From Fremontodendron californicum (taxonomy: Eukaryota; Streptophyta; Magnoliopsida; Malvales; Malvaceae): 64,000 nucleotides of DNA. Made by a program: the position numbers and the translations under genes. Shown one piece after another: positions 11,059 through 23,736 of the stretch. The stretch lies in NCBI GenBank assembly GCA_030761205.1, contig JAULJL010000015.1, forward strand, positions 11,413,501 to 11,477,500, in the 5' to 3' direction. The notes beneath the pieces are model-generated. The model did not search any database, was not told the origin of the DNA, and saw only the letters and a list, made by a program, of their open reading frames with translations. Position 1 is the first letter of the stretch, and each line of letters starts with the position of its first letter.

Positions 11059-14000
11059 TGTAGACACCTAATTTTGTTCGGACCACTAAAACATGTATGT
11101 TCTCTTCCTAAATTGATGTTTCATAATGTAAAAAGACTTTTTTCATCCTGCAGGTAGTACTCCAAGACTTAGTTTAAGAGGGCGAGCATAAAAAGTCAAA
11201 CTTGAAAAAAGTCAACCTCAAAAAGTCAACTACTAAAAAAGTCAACCCATTTTCAAAATCAAGATTTGAAGTTCAATTGAAAAATGGCGAAAGAATTTTG
11301 ATAATCCGAGGTCTACATCGAAAGATATGGAGTTCGAAAGTTGGGTTATGGAGATTCAGTAGAAAGGAAACCCTAATCCGGGAAATTTGGGGAAAAGTGC
11401 TTAAACGATAGAATTGGTCGAAATTGAAGGTTCCAAATGAAAGAAATAAGAACTGACTACGGGTAATGGAGAAGCCACTTGAAGGAAAAACTGAAAGAAA
11501 AGTCAATCCAAAAAAACCGAGAATTAGGGTTGTTGGTGGATTTCGGTGAAATTGGGAAGACTTACAAGAAATGGCCCAATTCGGTAGGACTAAAGCCCCT
11601 AATGGATGAGGAGTGATTAAAAAAGGATGGCCCAAAGCTCAGTTTGAAGAAAATCTGAAAATCAGACTTGTTTTGAGCAAAACCGGGTTTCGGAGGCAAG
11701 AGGGCAAAATTGGAAAATTTGGGAAAAATAGCAAATGAACTCCAAAAATTTTGAAAAATTGCAAATCTCATTCTTAAATCATTTGGAAGAGATTGGAGAA
11801 AGAAAATCTTGATTCAGAGTTTGTTTGTAAAATGGCTAAATCCCGGGTCTCCTATGCAGAAATTCAAGAAGATAAATCCCGGAAAAATAGCAAATGAACT
11901 CCAAAAATTCTGAAATTCTGAAAATTTGCAAATATCATTTTTAAATTATTTGGACGAGATTGGAAAAAGAAAATCTTGATTCAGAGTTTGTTTACAAAAT
12001 GGCCAAATCCCGGGCCCCCTATGCATTCAAGCAGATAAATCCTGAAAAAAATACCAAATGAGTTCCAAAAATTATAAAAACTTCCAGATCACACTTTTTA
12101 ATTATTTGGTAGAGATTGGTGAATAAAAATCTTGATTTGGAGCTCGTTTAAAAAATGGTAAAATTTGGGGGCATAAAAAGGCAATTTTGGAAGAAAAAAT
12201 CTAAATAAATAGCAAATGGACTCGAAAAATTTTGAAAAAGTCTAAAATTCAATTTTTTATTATTTTGAAAGTATTGAAAAAATAAATTTTGAATTTGGAT
12301 TCCGTTTGCCATTTATTTACATTTGGGGGGCAAAAAGGTCATTTTACCCAAGAAACCAAAAAGGGCTTTTCTTGCCTTTTAAAAAAAATGGAACATTGGC
12401 TGGAAGGAACGGGGCTAGCCGGACAAGGCCCAAAGATGGGTAGGAAGTTTCTGATTTTTTAATCAAAAGGCCAACAACGAAGAGTTAGTTATTTTTTGAT
12501 CAAGCCTTTGCAAATAAGCCACATGGACCAATGCATGAAGAGGGAGAGTGTCAACATAATGGCTTAAGATTCTTGAACAACTGTAATTATGGATAGTTGA
12601 TGGCCTAATCTAAGGGTGATAATTTCATGTTTTAAACATCTTGGATCAATAGCCCTTGGATGAAAATTGGTTGATGGAAAAATGACAACATCCTAGCCTA
12701 GGAGGGGGGTTTCGGCCACACTAAAGGAGGGCATTCTCTCTTTCATTTTCAGCTACACTCACTCTCTATTCTCTCTTGCTTTTGGCTGATTTTCTCTCCT
12801 TTGTTGAAAAGCAAAAAGAAAAGTTTAGAAAAGAAAAGAAAGTTAGAAGAGAAAAAGCTTGAAAGATAGCTTATAGAGGTTGCTTTTAGCACCATACTCT
12901 TGCACTTTCTTTGACTTTCCATTCTTGATTTGCTGTTTTGATCATTATTTTGGTGAGTTTCTTTTGATTTTTCTTTTAAAATAAGTGTTTTTAATGTTCT
13001 TCTTTAAGTTCATTCTTCATCCTTTCTTATAAAAAGCTCTTGAAAAAAATTTTCCCCTTAGTTTTTGGATATGGTTGAATGGCCCAGTTTTTTTTTAAGT
13101 TGCTATTTGCTTTGTTATTTCATGTTATTTTTTATATTTAATAAGTTTTGATGCTTTAAATCTTCTTCTAATACATAGACTTGAAGCTTGTTTAAATTTG
13201 GTTGCTTGTTTATTTCTATTTATGAGTCTATTATAATGTTTATTTTACTATTCTTGCATTTTTGATTTTCTGTTTTCAAAATGTTTAAGTTTGTTTATGT
13301 TTTATATTTTGTAATCCATGTGTTTGTGAAAATGCTCATTGGTTTTCATGCCTTTACTTTATATTTGCATGATTTGAGTGTTATTCTTTAGTTAAGTATG
13401 TTAGTATATCAAGTTTTTGTGAAAATGCCATGCTCATTTTGAACATGAGGCCATTCGGCCATCTCATTTTATTTGCTTTGTGTGTGCATTTTTGTTATGT
13501 CAGTTGATAGGTTTGCATTTTCATGATGTTTGGTCGAGTATTTTGTTTAAGCATGCCATGTGTTTGTGTTATTGCCGTGCATATTTTAGATGTAGGATTG
13601 GTTTGTTTTGCCATGCATATCCATGCATTTTAGACCTAAGTTGCATTAAATGCCATGCAAGTTCATTTAGGTCTAGGTCATTTTATTGATGCCATGCATT
13701 TTTCATGTCATTTAGGTTTTAAATCATGCATTTCATGCATCATATTTGCTGTATTTTTCATGCATTTCATGTCCATGCCACTTGACTTATGACTTAGGCC
13801 AATCAATGGTTCAAAGTCATGCTCTCTTGAGCATACTTGTGGAAAATTAAAAAGTTGTCAAATTGATTATTCTACCTTTGTGATTTTTTTTATTCAGCCA
13901 ATTTTTTGCCTAACTTTTCAAAAGTGTTAGCTACTGTTTTTGAGTCTTTAAGAGAGTCTTTCATATTTTTACTTTGATTTTTACATGATTTTATCAAAGG

Positions 14001-15852
14001 CAAAAAAATGTGTTTTGACAAAACAGGTTTTTCACCCAGTACTCATACTTTCCTGATTTTTCTGGGCAGACATCTTTATTAAAAAAATTAAGCCGATTTT
14101 TCTCGTGTAGTTTTACATGTTTTAAGTCTCCAGTATTTTTTTAAATATTTTTTTTGAATTTTTAAAAATGGGGTAAAAAATCATGGTTTAAAACTGGACA
14201 GTGGAGTCAGAATTGACTTTGAAGGAAAATCATTTTTCTGTTTTGGTTAAGTTATTTAGAGGGGGCTGATTAGGAAGTTTAGCTACTGACTTAGGTTAGT
14301 TTCTAAGCCTTTTTAAACTCTAAAAATGATTTTTTAAGTCTCGGGTTAAGGGTGGTCAAGTCCGGGATTTTAAACTTGGGAAATTAAAGTTATTTAAAAA
14401 AGGTTTAGCTAAGTTTTTATTTTTAATCTAAGCTTTTCAAAATTGTTTTCAAACAATCACAAAGTATTTTGGTTTTAGATTATTTAATTTGATATATTTT
14501 CCTAAGGTAGCCGGATATCTTTATAGACATACGAATTTCCTTAATTAAAAGAAAAAAAATACACTTTCATGCATTGCATTTTTCATATTCATGCATTTTA
14601 TACAATATGTGATTTTTGCTATGATAATTTCTATGGTATTGTTATTATTTTGATTTATTCTTTTGATGTTATATTGTTTATTATATGGTTTTGAATATTT
14701 CATGATATCCTATGCTTTTTATTTAGTTATTTTTGTCATATTATTTAGCATATGCTATGTTCATGTATTATTATTATTATTATTTTTATTTTTATTTTCA
14801 TGGATATTATATGATAGCATTATTTTATATTTCATATCATTTAGATTATATGACATATCATTTATATTTTCCATGTCATTTAAATTATTTAATCTCATAT
14901 AGAATATATTATGTTACCTAGGTCATTTCATTTCACTTAGAATATATTATGTCACTTAGGATATTTTATTTCATTTAGAATGTATCATATGACTTAGGAT
15001 ATTACATTTCATATAGAATATATCATGTTACAACTTAGGATATTTCTTTTCATTTAGAATATGCTAAGACATTTAAATTATATCATATCTTTTAGGTTGT
15101 ATTATATTATTTAGACTTTACTATGTCATTTTATTTATGTCATACATATTTATATTTTTTTTTTAAAAAAATGTTTTGAAAAAGGTAATGATTTTCAATA
15201 AAATAAAGGTATTCCCGAGTTAAAATAATTCATGAATTCTTTGCTGGGTTTGCTGGGGAGGATATCATCAATTATCATTAAAAACGGAATATTTTCTTTA
15301 AAATGAGAATGATTCGGAAAATTTTCAAATTAATAAAAATTTCTATATTTTGCCACGTTTGTTGGGGAATATAGAAAAATTTTGAATTTATAAATTTCGG
15401 GTCATTTTCAATTAAAAATGGAATTATTTTTCTTTAAATTGAGAATTAACTTGAAATACTAAATTTAAAATCGACTTTTTACCGAGACTTGAGATAACAC
15501 ATAATTAATAAGGTACTGTTTTATACGGGCGTTGTGGGGGTGCTAATCCTTCCCCACATGTAACCGAGTCCCGAACCCGCTTCTTTGATTTCTCTGGTTT
15601 AAAACGCAGACTTGAAATTGATTTTAAAAATGTTTTAATTAATTTTAAAATATTTTATAAAACCGGTTTTAATAGTTGGCCGATCACACCTAGCTAAAAA
15701 TGATTAGTGGCGACTCCATATCTTTTTCAAGGTCATTTTCAAAACCTTCATTTTTCAAGAGGAATTAAGTCGACTTTTCCTCGATTTTTTTTAATGTCAC
15801 GCTTAATGAATAATAAAGTCTTGCGATGAGACTTTTTTTTTAGGTTGCGACA
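11059..15852 (+). mobile_element. 5' LTR of the middle Ogre element (4794 bp)
   Basis: Starts tgtagacacc, ends gttgcgaca. It contains the W-box cluster at 11190-11248, units of about 150 bp at 11680-12310, degenerate AT-rich repeats with 'atttcatttagaatatat' at 14880-15120, and the conserved Ogre block at 15511-15580. No coding region is credible; the open frames are chance or repeat driven. Confidence 0.9.
11190..11248 (+). promoter_or_regulatory. W-box-like cluster in the middle 5' LTR
   Basis: Four AGTCAA motifs (TTGACT on the other strand) in 59 bases, at the same distance from the LTR start as in the other Ogre LTRs of this window. Confidence 0.45.
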
Positions 15853-15876
15853 GCTTAGCGACTCCACTGAGGACAT
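15853..15876 (+). other. Primer-binding site of the middle Ogre element
   Basis: gcttagcgactccactgagg lies immediately after the LTR terminus, almost identical to the site at 5989. The type agrees with the tRNA-Arg primer reported for Ogre. Confidence 0.75.
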
Positions 15877-16781
15877 CTTAGAGATTCAGGTCTAAAATTA
15901 GTCGTGTGTTATCAAAGTTTTGGTTTTGTTGGTTTAATTGGTATTTAATTTTAATTCTCATATATTTTTTTAAAAAAATAAGGATAATTTCAAAAATAAT
16001 AAAATGTTTTCAAATATGTCCATATTCATGTGCATACATATTATAATTGTTCTCTGGTTATTTTGGTGCATATATTCATTTATTGATTAATTGATGACTT
16101 ATGTTGTTTAATCTTGTTGGGGCATTTAGAATAAGGGATGTAGAATAGGTGGTGAAAGGTTTGTTATTTCTCCTCACACACTACATATGCATTTGCATAT
16201 CATGAATCCTATACTCGGGTTCCGTCCTTTTAGGTCGGAGCAAAGTAACTAAGCCTTCGTGATTAACAATCCACATGGGCTAGGGAAATAGACTCTAACG
16301 AATTGAACCCGCTTTTATCGGGGTGCCTTACTAGCCTTCACCGGCGACAGTGAGAAACAATTCGGGGCTTTTAGAACTAATTCACCTTCATATAGTACAC
16401 CTAGGTGAAGCCATGCCGGATTTCCAATTAGATATCCCGAAGTTAAGAACACATGGAGGAATATTTCCAATCCTTTTACCTTCTATTCTACTTTCCGAAT
16501 AAGTTTATTTTTGAAAATCGGATAATGATGAATGTATATCACAATGGCTGTAATAAGTGTTGGTATTTCATCCTAGGGGTGTTATAATTTTGTTGGCATC
16601 CTCAGGGATAATTATTGTTTTAAATTATATGTTTTTTTGTATTATTCGAATTTATTCCCGTTACTAATTCATTTTCTTTTTGTTGTTTTTTTTTTTTTTT
16701 TTTTTTTTTGCATTCTTGTCATCATTTTTTGCACATGGAAGGTAATTGGTCTCGGGATAATATTCAACCAAAAGGGCTTCC
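15877..16781 (+). mobile_element. 5' leader of the middle Ogre element
   Basis: Non-coding leader homologous to 6300-6860 of the outer element. It carries a run of more than 20 T at about 16687-16709 shortly before the first ATG of ORF1. No riboswitch or other structured element could be recognised. Confidence 0.65.
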
Positions 16782-17605
16782 ATGGAGGGTCAGAATGTCT
16801 CAGTGGTCGAGAAGCATTTAGAGGTTAGGAAACAGTTCGAGAAAGGTCAGCAAGATAATGAGGATTGTTTGAAGATAGGATATGTGTCAGCATTGCCAGC
16901 TGAGGTTGATCTTACTATCAGGCAAAATGATCTTCGGGAATTGATGGATATATGGAATCAATGGAACATATCAGAAAAAAAAAGCCTTCACTCAGACTTA
17001 CGGGGACATAGCACTGTTAGCTTAGGTTAAGGTCAGTGGTGAGGTGATCCGGGTTGTGGTGCAATTCTGGAATCTCGCTTATCGGTGTTTTACCTTCAAC
17101 CGAGAGGATATGACTCCAACCATAGAGGAATATTCGACCTTGCTGCATATTGAGAACGTTATTCCCGACCGTATTTATTTGAAGGATACAAAGACGCCGG
17201 GTTTCAAGAAAAAGGTGTCTAAAATTCTGGGAGTGGAAAGAAATTGGGTCGAAAGCCATGTTGTCCGAAAAGAGGTAAGCTACTGTATATCATGGGACAT
17301 TTTACGAACCTTAATCCATAGCCATTCAAGTAAGGAGACAGTTAGGAATATTTCTGCTTTGGCTATCTATGGTTTAGTTATCTTCCCATTAGGGTATGTG
17401 GATGTGGCGATATTTGATGTTTTTGAGAGGCTTGAGCAAAAGATAAACCCAGCCCCGACAATTATAGCAGAAGCAATCCGATCCCTGAATTTCTGTAGAC
17501 GGGAAGGAAAAGGGCATTTTCTAGGTTGTATACAGCTCCTTTACATATGGGTTCAGAGCCATTTTTGTAAACAGGAGAATTTCCCTCTTCGCTCATACTG
17601 GAAAT
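16782..17605 (+). pseudogene. Ogre ORF1 protein, plant-mobile-domain-like (DUF7745-type), first half
   Basis: Begins at ATG 16782 (MEGQNVSVVEKHLEVRK). The domain continues after a frameshift in an A-run at about 16974-16983 and an in-frame TAG at 17023, then runs open from 17026 to about 17605. Typical features are 'REDMTPTIEEYSTLLHI', a 'NWVESHVV' segment and 'ALAIYGLVIFPLGYVDVAIFD'. Ogre elements carry an extra ORF upstream of gag with this domain, which is related to the plant mobile domain. The function in the element is unknown. The family assignment comes from recognised sequence similarity, not from a search. Confidence 0.75.
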
Positions 17606-18569
17606 CTTTTGCACCAATTGGTGAATTTTATTAAGAGGGATTGGCTTGAAAATAGGACTGAGGAACAATGGATCAACATATTTCGGAATAGCAAGGCTGA
17701 GATGATAATTTGGAGAGCTCCATGGATAGCTCCTATGCCGATATTGTACAAGTGCGGAGATAAAGCTTCTGTTACATTATTGGGAGTATGGGGAGGAGGG
17801 AGCTATGCACCATTGCTGGTACTGAGACAATCAGAGTCCCGTCAGTTTACTCCTATGACCCATGACCTTAGTAATATGGAATTTGCTTATGGAGAAGATT
17901 GATATTTGGGAAAGTTACGTGAGATTGTAGTAGCATGGAAGGAAACTCATCGAGTGGTGGTAGCTAGATATGCCAACATCGTCACACCTGATTACCTGAC
18001 ATGGAGGGAATTGAGGGTTAATGATAGGTTGTTGACATCAAATGGAGAAGAAGTTCAGCATTTGATTTTGCCGCCCAAGGAAGCGCCATCGGAGTTAGAA
18101 ATTGCAAAGGCAGAATTCGAAAAAGAAAAGGCCCAAATGAGCAAGGAAATTACCCGTTTGCAAGAAGAGCTTGAGGATATGAAAAATAGGGAATCAGCCT
18201 GAGAAAGAGAAAATGAATAGATCAAGAGAGAAAGGGACACTGCTAAAAGCGATCTTTCAGGAATTACACTTGGAGAACAAGAGGTATCGTTTCGAGCTCA
18301 GATTCGAGGGGACTCTCAAGACTTTCGAGGGAACAAATGAACAAACTCATGGAGATGATGAGTACCATGATGAGGCAGAAGTGGCCAGGAGAAAATTCAG
18401 TTACCGGAATAGGGGCAGTAAACCAGGAAGATCAACCAGAGGTGGTACAGAAAAATGGCCAGACATCCCAGCCTGTGGGAAATGAACTTCCGACTGGGGC
18501 AGCATCCTATATTTACATCCAACCAGTGGCCGAAGCACAAAATTTTGGTCCTAAAAGGGGTAATATTGG
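17606..18569 (+). pseudogene. ORF1 second half, coiled coil and N-terminus of gag, interrupted
   Basis: A second frameshift near 17605 moves the frame to the segment 17609-18202, with one stop at 17900-17902. It ends in a strongly charged coiled coil (EFEKEKAQMSKEITRLQEEL, near 18115). More stops follow at 18200-18240. From 18337 a new frame (MNKLMEMMSTMMRQKWP) runs straight into the solo LTR at 18570. Joining 18569 to 23742 keeps this frame open into gag, so it is the gag N-terminal region split by the insertion. Confidence 0.7.
18565..18569. repeat. Target-site duplication (attgg) of the nested solo LTR
   Basis: attgg precedes the LTR and recurs exactly at 23737-23741. Confidence 0.9.
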
Positions 18570-21500
18570 TGTAGACACCTAATTTTGTCCAAACTACTAA
18601 AACAGGTATGTTTTCTTCCTAAATTGATGTTTCAGAATGTAAAAAGACTTTTTTTCATCCTGCAGGTGGTACTCCGAGACTTAGTTTAAAAGGGCGAGCA
18701 TAAAAAGTCAAACTTGAAAAAAGTCAACCCAAAAAGTCAATCCTGAAAAGTCAACTACTGAAAAAGTCAACCCACTTTCAAAATCAAATTTTGAAGTTCA
18801 ACTGAAAAATGGCGAAAGAAATTTGATAATCTGAGGTCTACATCGAAAGATATGGAGTTCGAAAGTTGGGTTATGGAGATTCAGTAGAAAGGAAACCCTA
18901 ATCCGGGAAATTTAGGGAAAAGTTCTTAAACGATCGAATTGGTCAAAATTGAAGGTTCCAAATGAAAGATAAGCACTGACTACGGCTAATGGAGAAGCCA
19001 CTTGAAAGAAAAACTGAAAGAAAAGTCAATTCGACAGAAAACCAAGAATTAAGGTTTTTAGTGGATTTCGATGAAATTGGGAAGAATTACAGAAATGACC
19101 CGACTTGGTAAGAAAAAAGCCCCTAATGGATGAGGAGTGATTAAAAAAGGATAGCCCAAGGCTCAGTTTGAAGAAAATCTGAAAATCGGATTTGTTTTGA
19201 GCAAAACCGAGTTTAGGAGGCAAAAGGGCAAAATTGGAAAATTTGGGGAAAATAGCAAATGAACTCCAAATCTTATGAAAATTTGAAAATCTCATTTTTA
19301 AATTATTTTAAATAGATTGGAAAAAGAAAATCTTGATTCGGAGTTCGTTTGCAAAATGGCCAAATCCCGGGTCTCATATGCAGAAATTCAAGAAGATAAA
19401 TACCGAAAAATAGCAAATGAACTCCAAATCTTCTAAAAATTTGAAAATATCATTTTTAAATTATTTTAAATAGATTGGTGAAATAAAATATTGATTCGGA
19501 GTTCGTTTTCAAAATGGCCAAATTCCGGGTCTCCTATGCAGTAATTCAAGAAGATAAATCCCGAAACAATAGCAAATGGACTCCAAAAATTCTGAAAATT
19601 TTCAAATCTCATTTTTAAATTATTTGAAAGAGATTGGCAAAATAAAATCTTGATTCGGAGTTCGTTTTCAAAATGGCCAAATCCTGGTAGTAATTCAAGC
19701 AGATAAATCCCAAAAAAAACCAAATGAGTTCAAAAATTATGAAAACTTCCAGATCACACTTTTAAATTATTTGGAAGAGATTGGTGAAGAAAAATCTTGA
19801 TTTGGAGCTCGTTTAAAAAAGGGTAAAATTTGGGGGCATAAAAGGGCAATTTTGAAAGAAAAATCCAAATAAATAGCAAACGGACTCGAAAATTTTTGAA
19901 AACTTCCAGAATTCAATATTTTATTATTTTGAAAGTATTGAAAAAATAAAATTTGAATTTGGAGTCCGTTTTCCATTTATTTGCATTCGAGGGGCAAAAA
20001 GGTCATTTTACCCAAGAAACCGAAAAGGGCTTATCTTGCCTTTCAAAAAAATCAAACTTGGGCTGAAAGAAGGAGTGCTGGCTGGCCAAAGCCCAAGGAG
20101 GGGAAGGAGGATTCTGATTTTTTTTAATCAAGAGGTCAAAAATGAAGAGTTAGTTAGGGATTTTTTGATCAAGCCTTTGCAAATAAGCCACATGGGCCAA
20201 TGCATGAAGAGGGAGAGTGTCAACATAATTCTTGAACAGCTATAATTATGGACAGCTGATGGCCTAATCTAAGGGTGATAATTTCATGTTTTAAACATCT
20301 TGGATTAATGGCCCTTGGATGAAAATTGGTTGGAGGAAAAATGACAACATTCTAGCCTATGAGAGAGGGGGGTTCGGCCACTACATAGAGGAATAGGTCA
20401 TTTTCATTTTCAGCACTCTCATTTTAGATATTCTCTCTTATTTTGGTTGAGTTTTCTCTCCATTGTTGCAAAGCAAAAAGAAAAGTTTAGAAAAGAAAAG
20501 AAAGTTTGAAGAGAAAAAGCTTGAAAGGTAGCTTCTAGAGGTTGCTTTTAGCATCAACTCTTGCACTTTCTTTGATTTTCCATTCTTGTTTTGCTGTTTT
20601 GATTATCATTTTGGTGAGTTTTCTTTTGATTTTTCTTTTTAAATAATTGTTTTTTTAATGTTCTTTTTAAGTTCTTTCTTCATCTTTTCTTAAAAAAGTT
20701 CTTGCAATATTTTTTTTATTGATTCCTTGACATGGCCGAATGGCCCATGATTTTTTTGTTTTGTTTTAGTTGCTATTTTGCTTTGATTTTTTATGTTATT
20801 TTTGATATTAAATAAGTCTTGATGCTTTAAATCTTCTTCTACTACATATACTTGAAGCTTGTTTTAATTTGGTTGCTTGCTTACTTCCATTTATGAGTCT
20901 ATTATCATGTTCTTGCATTTTTGATTTTCTGTTTTCAAAATGTTTAAATTTGTTTATATTTTATATTTTGAAATCCATGTGTTTGTGAAAATGCTTGTTA
21001 GTTTTCATACTTCTACTTTTTATTTGCATGATTTGAGTGTTATATTAGTTAAGTATGTTAGTATATCAGGTGTTTGTGAAAATGCCATGCTCACTTGGAA
21101 CATGAGGCCATTCGGCCACCTCATTTATTTTGCTTTGTGTGTGCATTTTTGCTATGTTAGTTGATAGGTTTGCATTTGCATGACATTTGATTGAGTATTT
21201 GGTTTAAGTATATCAAGTGTTTGTGAAAATGCCATGCTTACTTTGGACATGAGGCCATTCGGCCACTTTACATTTATTTGCTTTGTGTGTGCATTTTTGT
21301 TATGTTAGTTGATAGGTTTGCATTTGCATGACATTTGATTGAGTATTTGGTCTAAGCATGCCTTGTGTTTGTGTTATTGTCATGCATATTTTAGATGTTA
21401 GGATTGGTTTGTTTTGCCATGCATTTTTAGACTTAGGTTGCATTAAATGCCATGCAAGTTCATTTAGGTCTAGGTCATTTTATTGATGCCATGCATTTTT

Positions 21501-23736
21501 TATGACATTTAGGTTTAAAATCATGCATTTCATGCATCATATTTGCTGTATTTTTCATGCATTTCATGTCCATGCCACTTGATTTATGACTTAGGCCAAT
21601 TAATGGTTCAAAGTCATGCTCTTTTGAGCATACTTGTGGAAAATTAAAGAGTTGTCAAATTGATTATTCTACCTTTGTGATTTTTTTTACTTAGCCAATT
21701 TTTGTCTAACTTTTCAAAAGTCCTAGCTACTATTTGTGAGTCATTTTGTGAGTCTTAAATATTTTTACTTTGATTTTTAAATGATTTTATCAAAGGCAAA
21801 AATGAGTTTCGGCAAAGCAGTTTTTTTTCACCCAATACTCATGCTTTTTGGATTTTTTTTGGGCAGTCATCTTTAATCAAAAAATTAAGCCAATTTTTTC
21901 AGTGTAGTTTTACATGTTCTGAGTCTCCAGTATTGTTTTTAGATTTTTTTGAATTTTTAAAAATATGATAAAAAAATTATGGTTTAAAACTGGATAGTGG
22001 AGTCAGAATTGAATTTGAAGGAAAATCTTTTTTCTGTTTTGGTTAAGTTATTTAGAAGGGACTGATTAGGAAGTTTAGCTACTGACTTAGGGTAGTTTCT
22101 AAGCCTTTTTAAACTCTAAAAATGATTTTTTAAGTCTCGGGTTAAGGGTGGTCAAGTCCGAGATTTTAAACTTAGGAAATTAGAGCCATTTTAAAAAAGG
22201 GTTTAGCTAAGTTTTTATTTTTAATCTAAGCTTCTCAAAATTGTTTTCAAACAATCACAAAGTATTTTGGTTTTAGAATATTTAATTTGATATATTTTCC
22301 TAAGGTAGCCGTATATCTTTTTAGATATACGGATTTCCTTAATTAAAGAAAAAAAATACATTTTCATGCATTGCATTTTCCATATTAATGCATTTTATAT
22401 AATATGTGATTTTTGCTATGATAATTCATATGGTATTGTTATTATTTTGATTTATATATTTTGATGTTATATTGTTTATTATATGGTTTTGAATATTTCA
22501 TGATATCCTATGTTTTTTATTTAGTTATTTTTTGTCATATTATTTAGCATATACTATGTTCATGCATTATTATTTTCATTTTTATTTTCTTGCATATTAT
22601 ATGATAGCATTATTTTATATTCCATGTCATTTAAATTATATGCCATATCATTCATATTTGCCATGTCATTTAAATTATTTCATTTCATATAGAATATGTT
22701 ATGTTACCTAGGACATTTCATTTCATGTAGAATATATTATGTTACCTAGGTTATTTCATTTCATTTAGGATATATATTATGTCATTTAGGATATTTTATT
22801 TCATTTAGAATATATCATATGACTTAGGACATTTCATTTCATATAGAATAAATTATGTTACCTAGGTCATTTCATTTTATTTAGAATATATCATATAACT
22901 TAGGATATTTCATTTCATTTAGAACATGCTAAGACATTTAAATATATCATGTCATTTAGGTTGCATTATATTATTTAGATTTTGCTATGTCATTTTATTT
23001 ATGTCATACATATACATATCATATCTTTTAAAATGTTTTTAAAAAGGTAATGATTTTCAATAAAATAAAGATATTCCTGAGTTAAAATAATTCATGAATT
23101 CTCTGTCGGGTTTGCTGGGGAGGATATCATCAATTATCATTAATAACGGAATATCTTCTTTAAATGAGAATGATTCGAAAAGTTTTCCAAACTAATAAAA
23201 ATTTATATATTTTGCCACGTTTGTTGGGGAACATAGGAAAATTTTAAATTTATAAATTTCGGATCATTTTCAATTAAAAATGGAATTATTTTTCTTTAAA
23301 TTGGGAATTAACTTGAAATACTAAATTTAAAACCGACTTTTTACCGAGACTTGAGATAACACATGATTAATAAGGTACCGTTTTATACGGGCGTTATGGG
23401 GGTGCTAATCCTTCCCTACAAGTAACCGAGTCCCGAACCCCTTTTTATTTTATTTTATTTTATTTTTATTTCTCTAGTTTAAAACGCAGACTTGAAATTG
23501 GTTTTAAAAATGTTTTAATTAATTTTAAAATATTTTATAAAACCGACTTTAATAGGTGGCCGATCACACCTAGCTAAAAAAGATTGGTGGCGACTCCATG
23601 TATTTTTCAAGGTCATTTTCAAAACCTTCATTTTTCAAGAGGAATTAAGTCGACTTTTCCTCGGTTTTTTTTAATGTCACGCTTAACGAATAATAAAATC
23701 TTGCGATGAGACTTGTTATTTTTTTAGGTTGCGACA
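18570..23736 (+). mobile_element. Ogre-type solo LTR nested in gag of the middle Ogre element (5167 bp)
   Basis: It has the same terminal sequences (tgtagacacc ... gttgcgaca) and internal order as the middle LTRs, is flanked by a perfect 5-bp duplication, and has no internal domain. The reading frame of gag reads continuously if it is removed, so it is an insertion followed by LTR-LTR recombination. It carries five W-box-like motifs at 18702-18773, a tandem duplication at 21059-21366, degenerate repeats at 22620-22990, the conserved block at 23371-23440 and an ATTTT microsatellite at about 23443-23471. Confidence 0.92.
21059..21366 (+). repeat. Tandem duplication of about 155 bp unique to this LTR copy
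   Basis: 'gtttgtgaaaatgccatgct' through 'gacatttgattgagtatttg' occurs twice (units starting near 21070 and 21221). The other Ogre LTRs have one copy at the matching place (13411-13550; 44765-44890). Confidence 0.8.
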
